Positions 1 through 4,748 of a stretch of DNA of 5,808 nt are shown here, one piece after another (the first letter of the stretch is position 1; each line of letters opens with the position of its first letter). The position numbers and the translations under genes are program-made. The notes under the pieces are model-generated. The model saw nothing but the letters and a program-made list of their open reading frames with translations. It did no database searches and was not told where the DNA came from. This DNA is from Nitriliruptorales bacterium (GTDB lineage: Bacteria; Actinomycetota; Nitriliruptoria; Euzebyales; Egibacteraceae): contig SKPY01000351.1 of the NCBI GenBank assembly GCA_007119305.1, positions 1 to 5,808 of the forward strand, given 5' to 3'.

Positions 1-455
1 ACGAACCGGCGCGCGGCACGCCCGCTGGTCGTGTCGTTGTCCAGCTGGAGGGCCGCCTCCTGCTCGGTGCGCGTGCCATCCGCGGCCGACAGCTGCAAGA
101 CGTCGTCGATGAGGTCGGGCACGCCCGCACCCTTCGGCAGAAAGGCCGCCGCGCCGGCCGCGATGGCGCGGGCGCGCAGCTGCTCGTCGTCCACGCCGGA
201 GAAGGCGATCACGGTCGCGCGTGGGGCGGCCTCGCGCATGCGGGGAAGCGCCTCGAGGCCGTCCATGACCGGCATGCGCAGGTCGAGCAGGATGAGATCC
301 GGCTCCGTCGCCTCGACGACGCGGATCGCCGTGCGGCCATCAGCGGCTTCGCCGGTCACCTCGATGCGACCGGTCTCCTGCAGGCACTGCCGCAGCAGCG
401 CGCGTAGGTCCGCGTTGTCGTCGACCACGACCGCGGACAGGCGTGGGTGGTCCAT
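1..455 (-). CDS. Response regulator, N-terminal part (receiver domain, possibly joined to an RsbW-like ATPase domain)
   Basis: This is the 5' part of a gene read on the minus strand that runs off the left edge; 151 residues are visible. Residues 1-125 form a complete CheY-like receiver domain. The acidic pair is D12/D13, the phospho-acceptor is D58 in the segment LLDLRMPVMDG, the switch Ser is S86 (IAFSG) and the conserved Lys is K108 (FLPKG). It should therefore be phosphorylated by a sensor kinase that is not in the window. After the receiver, residues 131-151 (EQEAALQLDNDTTSGRAARRF) do not look like the LTxRE start of a NarL-type DNA-binding domain. They resemble the opening of HATPase_c_2 (RsbW-type anti-sigma) domains, but too little is visible to be sure. 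The ATG at 455 is chosen; an in-frame GTG at 461 would add two residues. The gene is divergent from the M23 peptidase gene. Confidence 0.85.
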   Translation of the reverse strand, partial: MDHPRLSAVVVDDNADLRALLRQCLQETGRIEVTGEAADGRTAIRVVEATEPDLILLDLRMPVMDGLEALPRMREAAPRATVIAFSGVDDEQLRARAIAAGAAAFLPKGAGVPDLIDDVLQLSAADGTRTEQEAALQLDNDTTSGRAARRF

Positions 456-637
456 GAGCACCTATGCAACGTTTGCGGACAGGCACATGCAGCGCCCCCG
501 AAACCCGTTCCCGGCACGGCGCGGTGGCAAACCTGCGGGGCACGCGCGCCGGCGCCGCGGGCGGCGCCGGGCGGGCTTGCGCAGCTCGTCCGTGCACGGA
601 TTCCAGTTCGGCGCCGCCGCTGCCGAGAACTCTCTTG
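456..637. other. Divergent intergenic region between response regulator and M23 peptidase genes
   Basis: These 182 bases lie between two divergent starts and should hold both promoters. I see no convincing -35/-10 pair on either strand. A weak candidate for the plus strand is TTGCGC at 577-582, without a good -10 at the right spacing. The main visible structure is the inverted repeat at 549-570, listed separately. An open frame from 464 continues into the peptidase gene, but its residues are low-complexity and precede a clear signal peptide, so I treat it as noncoding. Confidence 0.6.
549..570. repeat. GC-rich 9-bp perfect inverted repeat
   Basis: CCGGCGCCG (549-557) and CGGCGCCGG (562-570) are perfect inverted complements separated by CGGG. 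The structure could be a stable hairpin in the leader of the M23 mRNA or a dyad-symmetric protein site. No T-run follows on either side, so it does not look like an intrinsic terminator. In DNA this rich in GC, short inverted repeats also arise by chance. Confidence 0.5.
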
Positions 638-1855
638 ATGGCACGACACCTGACCGTTCTCGGCGCCGCTCTGCTGCTGCTGCTCGGACCCCTCGGGCCA
701 TCCGTGGCGGAGGTCGCACCCACCGACGTCGCCGACGATCCCGCCGTCGTCGAGCAACGCGAACGCCTCGAGCGTGCCCGGAGCCTGCTCGAGGCGTCGT
801 CCGAGGACCTCACCGGCGCCGTGGAGGCGTACGAGTACCTGCGGGCACACGCGTACCGGCTCGAGGACGATCTCGACACCTCCGAGCGCACCGAGCAGGA
901 GGCGGCCCGCCGCTCCGAGGAAGCGCATTCCGCCTTCACCACGCACGTCCGCGCTTCGTACGCGGCGCGGCCCGAGATCGTCATGACCGAGGCGTTCCTC
1001 GCCAGCCCCGACCCTGCGACGGCGCTGCGCCGCGCCGACCTGCTGCGCGGAGCCACGTCGCGGTCCTCGGTGGTCGCCTATCGCGAGGAGCGCCGCTCGG
1101 GCACGGCCACAGCCGACGCGAGCGTGCACCGCGACCTCGTCGGCGCGGTGTCGACCGCAGCGACGGACCAGCGCGCCGCCGCCGACGAGATCGAGGCGGC
1201 GGTGAGCAGGGCAGCGGCTGCCGTCCAGGCCGCGGAGACGGGGCTCGACGCGGCGGTTCAGGAGGCCATGGAGCGCGAGCGCCGCCGCCTGGCGGAGGAA
1301 CGTCGCCGCCGCGAGGAGGAACGCCGCCGCGAGGAGGAACGCCGCCGCGAGGAGGAACGCCGTCGGGAAGCCGCCCAGGCGCAGGCAACCGGGGGCCCCG
1401 CTCCCGCCAGCAATCAACCGGCCGCGGTCCCGGACGCCAGCGGACGGGTCTGCCCGGTCGGCGAGCCGCACGGCTTCATCGACTCCTGGGGCTTCCCGCG
1501 GGGTGGCGGGCGGCGGCACCAGGGCGTCGACATCTTCGCGGCGCGGGGCACCCCCGTGTACGCCGTCGCGGACGGCACGATCTCCCGGGTCGGCAACAAC
1601 CGCCTCGGCGGCCTCGTGATCGACCTCGTCGACGGGGACGGGCATCGCTACTACTACGCCCACCTCGACGCCCAGCACGCACGTCAGGGCCAGCAGGTCG
1701 CCGCCGGCACCGTCATCGGCACCGTCGGCAACACCGGCAACGCGCGCGGGACCCCGCCGCACCTGCATTGGGAGTTCCGGCCGGGACGGGGCGCGCCGGT
1801 CAACCCCTACCCGCTCGCGCGTGCGCTGTGCAACCCCAGCCACCGGGGCTACTAG
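638..1855 (+). CDS. Secreted M23-family zinc metalloendopeptidase with helical N-terminal region
   Basis: The predicted protein of 405 residues is exported and probably cleaves peptide crosslinks in peptidoglycan. Residues 1-24 form a signal peptide: MARH, a Leu-rich core, then a likely cut after SVA. Residues 35-205 are a charged, Ala-rich helical region resembling the coiled coil of EnvC-type proteins. Residues 209-244 are almost purely Arg/Glu, including three RRREEE units. A Pro/Ala/Gly linker follows (about 250-268). The M23 (LytM-like) domain covers about 272-400. Its Zn ligands are H294 and D298 (HQGVD) and H377 (HLHWEF); the catalytic histidines are H342 (YYYAHLD) and H375. All key residues are present, so it is probably an active enzyme and not a degenerate activator like EnvC. 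C272 and C398 flank the domain and may pair. The ATG at 638 is chosen for the signal peptide, although no strong Shine-Dalgarno precedes it. The stop lies 7 bases from the convergent arsM stop. Confidence 0.92.
   Translation: MARHLTVLGAALLLLLGPLGPSVAEVAPTDVADDPAVVEQRERLERARSLLEASSEDLTGAVEAYEYLRAHAYRLEDDLDTSERTEQEAARRSEEAHSAFTTHVRASYAARPEIVMTEAFLASPDPATALRRADLLRGATSRSSVVAYREERRSGTATADASVHRDLVGAVSTAATDQRAAADEIEAAVSRAAAAVQAAETGLDAAVQEAMERERRRLAEERRRREEERRREEERRREEERRREAAQAQATGGPAPASNQPAAVPDASGRVCPVGEPHGFIDSWGFPRGGGRRHQGVDIFAARGTPVYAVADGTISRVGNNRLGGLVIDLVDGDGHRYYYAHLDAQHARQGQQVAAGTVIGTVGNTGNARGTPPHLHWEFRPGRGAPVNPYPLARALCNPSHRGY
1304..1357 (+). repeat. Three perfect tandem copies of an 18-bp unit (RRREEE) inside the M23 gene
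   Basis: The unit CGCCGCCGCGAGGAGGAA occurs three times in a row, at 1304-1321, 1322-1339 and 1340-1357. Degenerate partial copies lie on both sides (GAGGAACGT before; CGCCGTCGGGAA after, to 1369). The period is a multiple of three, so gain or loss of a unit keeps the reading frame. It encodes residues 223-240, in a charged helix between the coiled region and the catalytic domain. Identity at the nucleotide level, including codon choice, points to recent duplication or slippage. Confidence 0.95.
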
Positions 1856-1862
1856 CCGGCGG

Positions 1863-2603
1863 TCAGGCGGGTTTGGTGGCCTGGATGATCGCGCTGTGCA
1901 GGCCGTCGGCCACCGCGTGGGTGAAGGTCACCGCGACGTCGGTGAACCCGGCGGCCACCAGGCCCGCGCGGTACTCCGTCTCGGACAGCGCACCGCCGAT
2001 GCACTCGGCGTAGCCGCCCCGCGCGGCGCGGTCGGCCGGGGTCAGGCGGTCCTCGGCGACCACGTCGGTGATGCCGATCCGCCCACCGGGGACGAGCACC
2101 CGGTGCATCTCGCGCATGACGGCCGGCTTGTCCACGGACAGGTTGATGACGCAGTTCGAGATCACCACGTCCACGCGGGCGTCGGGCAGTGGGATGGCCT
2201 CGATGTGGCCCGCGAGGAACTCGACGTTGTCGGCACCGGCCTCGGCGGCGTTCCGGCGGGCCAGCTCCAGCATCTCCGCGGTCATGTCGAGGCCGTAGAC
2301 CTTGCCGGTCGGGCCGACACGCCGCGCCGACAGCAGTACGTCGATCCCTCCGCCCGACCCGAGGTCGAGCACGGTCTCGCCGGGGTGCAGCGCCGCGACG
2401 GCGGTCGGGTTGCCGCAGCCGAGGCTGGCGAGCCGGGCCGCGTCCGGCACCGCCGTCTGGGACGCGTCGTCATACAGGCTCGGGCCGAACACGCCGGGGG
2501 CGTCACCGCCGGCGGGCCCGCAGCAGCCTGCGGATTGCCGTGCGGCGGCGGCGTAGCGGGTGCGGACCTGCTCGCGCAGCAGTGCTCGGTCAGCGGCGTT
2601 CAT
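1863..2603 (-). CDS. arsM: Arsenite S-adenosylmethionine methyltransferase ArsM
   Basis: The predicted 246-residue cytosolic enzyme transfers methyl groups from S-adenosylmethionine to As(III), giving methylated arsenicals that can leave as volatile species. The SAM-binding Rossmann fold is clear: motif I VLDLGSGGGID (78-88), the acidic loop GLDMT (104-108), and the later strand PGGRIGITDVV (172-182). The cysteines that mark ArsM are all present: C27/C28 near the N-terminus, C63 in SLGCGNPT, C151 in ISNCVINLS and C201 in AECIGGAL. The last three match the four-Cys pattern of the Cyanidioschyzon enzyme (C72, C174, C224), with C27 or C28 taking the place of C44. The ATG at 2603 overlaps the arsR stop as ATGA and is preceded by AGGAGG at 6 bases. 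A longer reading to 2918 would run through arsR and is rejected. It is the last gene of the operon. Confidence 0.95.
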   Translation of the reverse strand: MNAADRALLREQVRTRYAAAARQSAGCCGPAGGDAPGVFGPSLYDDASQTAVPDAARLASLGCGNPTAVAALHPGETVLDLGSGGGIDVLLSARRVGPTGKVYGLDMTAEMLELARRNAAEAGADNVEFLAGHIEAIPLPDARVDVVISNCVINLSVDKPAVMREMHRVLVPGGRIGITDVVAEDRLTPADRAARGGYAECIGGALSETEYRAGLVAAGFTDVAVTFTHAVADGLHSAIIQATKPA

Positions 2604-2947
2604 GGGGTGCCTCCTCGGAGGTCGGCGACGTCGGCGAGACGGCGCAGAGCGGTACGGTTCAGCGAGTAGTAGGCCCAGGTGCCGCGTCGCTCCCGGTCCA
2701 GCAGCCCGGCAGCAACGAGCTTCTTCAGATGGTGGCTCACCGTCGGCTGGGACAGGCTGAGCGGGCCGGTCAGATCGCACACGCAGACGGCTTCGTCGGC
2801 GACGGCCAGCAGGTTGACGATCCGCACGCGGTGGGGGTCCGACAGGGCCTTGAACAGCGCCGCGGTCGCGGCGGTCTCTGCGTCCGACAGCGTGGGCGCC
2901 CGCAGCGGAGCGCAGCACTGCGCGGCGGGCGTGGGCGTCTCGGTCAC
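2600..2947 (-). CDS. arsR: ArsR/SmtB-family arsenic-responsive transcriptional repressor
   Basis: The predicted 115-residue winged-helix repressor is expected to bind the promoter of its own operon and release it on binding As(III). The core begins at LFKALSDPHRVRIVNLL (31-47). The recognition helix region is LSLSQPTVSHHLKKL (63-77), followed by the wing GLLDRERRGTWAYYSL (81-96). C55 and C57 lie in AVCVCDL, the CVC motif of the E. coli-type sensor site. C11/C12 form a vicinal pair near the N-terminus, as in the Corynebacterium glutamicum ArsR site. The GTG at 2947 is chosen because it overlaps the upstream gene's stop as GTGA; no clear Shine-Dalgarno precedes it, as expected if translation is coupled. 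The reading frame stays open to 3043, but that extension lies over the upstream gene. The stop overlaps the arsM start. Confidence 0.94.
   Translation of the reverse strand: MTETPTPAAQCCAPLRAPTLSDAETAATAALFKALSDPHRVRIVNLLAVADEAVCVCDLTGPLSLSQPTVSHHLKKLVAAGLLDRERRGTWAYYSLNRTALRRLADVADLRGGTP
2610..2615 (-). promoter_or_regulatory. Shine-Dalgarno site of arsM
   Basis: AGGAGG on the minus strand, inside the end of arsR, lies 6 bases before the ATG at 2603. This fixes the arsM start and lets it be translated strongly in addition to coupling through the ATGA overlap. Confidence 0.9.
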
Positions 2948-3099
2948 CAGCGCGCGAGCACCGCTGCGGCCCGGGTCCGCTGCGTGTCTCGGATGGCCTG
3001 CGCCCGGCAGGTGGCGTCGCACACCGTCGAGCAGGTCTCGCACAGGACCACCTGCGGGGGGCGGCGGGCAGGCAGTCGGTCGAGCAGGCGCTTGAGCAT
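2944..3099 (-). CDS. Four-cysteine microprotein, first gene of the ars operon
   Basis: This predicted 51-residue protein is of unknown function, and I cannot assign it to a named family. It starts MLKRLLDRLPARRPP, a short basic amphipathic segment. A compact cysteine motif follows: C20, C23, C27, C31 (CETCSTVCDATC), then a charged Arg/Ala-rich tail ending at W51. The CxxCxxxCxxxC spacing could bind Zn, Fe or As(III). The ATG at 3099 has AAGGAG 5 bases upstream, the best ribosome site nearby. Its TGA overlaps the arsR GTG by 4 bases, so it is co-translated with arsR and must be co-regulated by arsenic if ArsR controls the promoter. An in-frame ATG at 3159, near the predicted transcription start, would give 71 residues. 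Inference: a metalloid-binding helper or a small regulatory protein. Confidence 0.75.
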   Translation of the reverse strand: MLKRLLDRLPARRPPQVVLCETCSTVCDATCRAQAIRDTQRTRAAAVLARW

Positions 3100-3104
3100 C
3101 TCGG

Positions 3105-3110
3105 CTCCTT
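3105..3110 (-). promoter_or_regulatory. Shine-Dalgarno site of the Cys-rich microprotein
   Basis: AAGGAG on the minus strand lies 5 bases before the ATG at 3099. It is the main reason for preferring this start over the in-frame ATG at 3159 and the TTG at 3195. Confidence 0.8.
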
Positions 3111-3144
3111 GGTCGGCGGTTGGCAGCCTCAGCGACGACGCCGC

Positions 3145-3189
3145 TTCATCGACGTTCATCGATCTAAAGCGTAGCACTTCATCGACGAA
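3145..3189. promoter_or_regulatory. Likely ArsR operator: three TTCATCGA repeats over the promoter
   Basis: TTCATCGA occurs at 3145-3152, 3155-3162 and 3178-3185. The outer two share the longer CTTCATCGACG. The copy at 3178-3189 is part of a near-palindrome, TTCATCGACGAA, with only one symmetric pair of positions mismatched, and it fills the -35/-10 spacer. The other two sit at the predicted transcription start, 10 bp (one helical turn) apart. This placement fits repression by a dimeric ArsR that blocks RNA polymerase. Binding is inferred from position and symmetry only. Confidence 0.65.
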
Positions 3190-3195
3190 TGTCAA
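3168..3195 (-). promoter_or_regulatory. Sigma-70-type promoter of the ars operon
   Basis: On the minus strand, a perfect -35 TTGACA (3195-3190) is followed, after 16 bases, by the -10-like TACGCT (3173-3168). The surrounding 70 bases are clearly richer in A/T than the rest of the window. Transcription should start near 3161-3159, leaving a leader of about 60 bases before the microprotein ATG at 3099. The spacer holds one of the TTCATCGA repeats. Confidence 0.75.
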
Positions 3196-3243
3196 TACAA
3201 TCTCTCAGCCCGATGTAGGGGATGGGAGCGGCAGGCCGGCGCA

Positions 3244-3268
3244 GGCCCGCTGCTGGCCGCTGCGGGCC
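3244..3268 (-). terminator. Possible terminator hairpin after the DUF418 gene
   Basis: GGCCCGC (3244-3250) and GCGGGCC (3262-3268) form a perfect 7-bp stem with an 11-base loop. It begins 18 bases past the DUF418 stop at 3287 and lies before the ars promoter, so it could separate the two transcripts. There is no U-tract, so it would be an imperfect intrinsic terminator at best. Confidence 0.35.
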
Positions 3269-3286
3269 GACCCCCCGACGTGGGTG

Positions 3287-4585
3287 CTAGTGCGCGCCCG
3301 GCCGGCTCGCCGGGTGCCGCGACGGCCCGTAGGTGAGACGCCGCCACAGGCGTTCCAGCGGCCCGCGGCCGACGCGGCGCTGCCACAACGCGCAGGCCGC
3401 GAGCATGAGCGCCCAGATCGCGACGACGACGCCGAGTGCCTGGGCGCTCGACAGCCGTTCGTAGAAGCCCAGGCTCACGAAGAAGCCTGCCGCCAGCACG
3501 CTCTGGAGCACGTAGCCCGACAGGGCCATCCGCCCGGCGTCGCGCAGCGGGCCGAGGCGGGCGAGCACCCCGGGGCGCAGGCAGGCGAGCGCGAGCGCCG
3601 CCAGGTAGCCGACCGCCAGCATGGGGGCGCCGAGAAGCTGCCCGGTGGTCACCCCGAGCAGCAGCAGGCCGCCAGTCTCCGCGTCGGGGCCCACCGCGGC
3701 CCCTCCGAGCGTGCCGGCGAAGCCGAGGGGCAGGTTGAGCACCAGCCCGGCTCCGAGCCCGAGCGCGGCCACCCGCCGCAGCAGCCGCCGGCTCCCAGCG
3801 AGGTTCGCGACCAGCCCGGACTTGCCGATGGCGAAGCCGACGAGGAACAGCGCGAGCACCCACGGCACGAGGAACAGCTGGCTGCCCTGGATGAACAGCA
3901 CCTCCCAGGCCCGGGCGGCGGCCTGAGCCCCGAGACCCCCCTCGGTGTAGGCGCTGACGGCCTGCTCGTGGCGCTCGGCGAAGAACTCCTCGAACCCTGC
4001 GGTGAACGGGTCGTCGGTCACGTCCTCGGGCGCCAGCGCCTCCATGCCCAGCGCGAGCGCTGCCGATCCCAGCGCGAACACGAGGTAGGCGGCGGCGATG
4101 CCGGCCGCCCACCACAGCAGCGCCTTGGGGCGCACGAACACGAACGGCAGCAGCGCGAGACCGGCCAGCCCGTAGATGAACAGGATGTCGCCCGGGAACA
4201 GCAGGAACATGTGCGCGAGCCCGAACACGAGCAGCCACCCGTAGCGACGGGCGAGCAGGCGGCGGGGGGAGTGGCCCCTTGCGAGCGCGCGGCCAGCCAT
4301 GATGGCCGCCCCGACCCCGAACAGCAGCGCGAAGCTCGAGATGAACTTGCCCCCCGCCAGCCACCCCACGACGAACTGCACGATCTCGTCGGCCCGCGAC
4401 AGCTCGGGGGCTGCGCCGGCGAGCAGGGCGTACAGGTCGGCGCCGCGGAACAGCTCGATGTTCACGAGCAGGATCCCGAGCAGCGCGAACCCGCGGAGCA
4501 CGTCGAGCGTGTCGACCCGTTCGCCGGCCGGCACGGGTCCGGCGAGCTCGGCTCCGGGCCCGGGCGGCCGCTCGGCTGACGACAA
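3287..4585 (-). CDS. DUF418-family multi-pass membrane protein
   Basis: The predicted protein is an integral membrane protein of 432 residues. The family (YeiB and relatives) has no firmly assigned biochemical role and is sometimes described as a transporter. Family marks are visible: the N-terminal RVDTLDVLRGFALLGILLVN (23-42), KFISSFALLFGVG (80-92), GRMALSGYVLQS (351-362), and the C-terminal GPLERLWRRLTYG (408-420), the classic end of DUF418. Hydrophobic segments run throughout (near 29-46, 71-99, 115-130, 133-151, 155-181, 236-256, 271-290, 306-336, 355-374 and 383-400), roughly ten helices. A charged stretch, 184-228, lies between membrane segments. The TTG at 4585 is chosen because AGGGAGG lies 7 bases upstream; a TTG at 4621 in the same frame would give 444 residues. 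The gene is divergent from rsgA and stands alone. Its 3' end is about 90 bases upstream of the ars promoter. Confidence 0.9.
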   Translation of the reverse strand: MSSAERPPGPGAELAGPVPAGERVDTLDVLRGFALLGILLVNIELFRGADLYALLAGAAPELSRADEIVQFVVGWLAGGKFISSFALLFGVGAAIMAGRALARGHSPRRLLARRYGWLLVFGLAHMFLLFPGDILFIYGLAGLALLPFVFVRPKALLWWAAGIAAAYLVFALGSAALALGMEALAPEDVTDDPFTAGFEEFFAERHEQAVSAYTEGGLGAQAAARAWEVLFIQGSQLFLVPWVLALFLVGFAIGKSGLVANLAGSRRLLRRVAALGLGAGLVLNLPLGFAGTLGGAAVGPDAETGGLLLLGVTTGQLLGAPMLAVGYLAALALACLRPGVLARLGPLRDAGRMALSGYVLQSVLAAGFFVSLGFYERLSSAQALGVVVAIWALMLAACALWQRRVGRGPLERLWRRLTYGPSRHPASRPGAH

Positions 4586-4592
4586 CGCAACC

Positions 4593-4599
4593 CCTCCCT
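4593..4599 (-). promoter_or_regulatory. Shine-Dalgarno site deciding the DUF418 TTG start
   Basis: AGGGAGG on the minus strand lies 7 bases before the TTG at 4585. No ATG or GTG in this frame lies at a useful distance, so this site is the main evidence for a TTG start. Confidence 0.65.
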
Positions 4600-4621
4600 G
4601 TGGGCGGACGGCGACCTGCAA

Positions 4622-4748
4622 GTCTCACCCACCCGCAGCCGAACCGCCAGGCTCGAGGGGCGCGGGGGTGCCGCGTGCCGGCCTGTGCGCGTAACGACTC
4701 CGCTAGTAGGCTTGTCCTGGCCGATCCACGCTGATCTGCAAGGCGACC
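4622..4748. other. Divergent intergenic region between DUF418 gene and rsgA
   Basis: About 125 bases (160 if the DUF418 gene starts at 4585) separate two divergent genes. The plus strand offers only a weak -10-like TAGGCT at 4707-4712, with a poor -35 (TGTGCG, 4684-4689) at 17 bases. I cannot call a promoter with confidence. The rsgA ribosome site is AAGG at 4740-4743, 5 bases before its ATG. Confidence 0.5.

Noticed and set aside
464..637. 58-residue N-terminal extension of the M23 peptidase
   Set aside because: It would bury a clear signal peptide that begins at the ATG at 638. The added residues show no domain and no ribosome site supports the start.
356..1843. 495-residue minus-strand open frame with Leu/Ala repeats (FLLAAA)
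   Set aside because: It is antisense to the M23 gene. The hydrophobic repeats are only the complement of the RRREEE-coding repeat, and its other end overlaps the response regulator in the wrong frame.
31..2013. 660-residue plus-strand open frame
   Set aside because: It runs antisense to the response regulator, overlaps the M23 gene in another frame and enters arsM antisense. The product is Arg/Ala/Gly-rich low-complexity sequence, as expected of shadow frames in high-GC DNA.
2604..2918. 105-residue N-terminal extension of ArsM
   Set aside because: It overlaps almost all of arsR in another frame. The ATG at 2603 has an excellent AGGAGG and an ATGA overlap with arsR.
2948..3043. 32-residue N-terminal extension of ArsR
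   Set aside because: It would overlap the microprotein gene extensively. The GTG at 2947 couples directly to that gene's stop and gives the usual ArsR length.
3145..3185. TTCATCGA repeats as a CRISPR-like or transposon-end array
   Set aside because: The repeats are only 8-11 bases with unequal spacing of 2 and 15 bases, no repeat-spacer regularity and no nearby cas or transposase gene. Promoter operators explain them better.
3160..3195. TTG start at 3195 for the microprotein (83 residues)
   Set aside because: The codon overlaps the TTGACA -35 box and lies upstream of the expected transcription start, so it would not be in the mRNA.
2189..4579. 796-residue plus-strand open frame
   Set aside because: It lies antisense to arsM, arsR, the microprotein and the DUF418 gene, all of which have clear motifs. 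The product has no recognisable domain.
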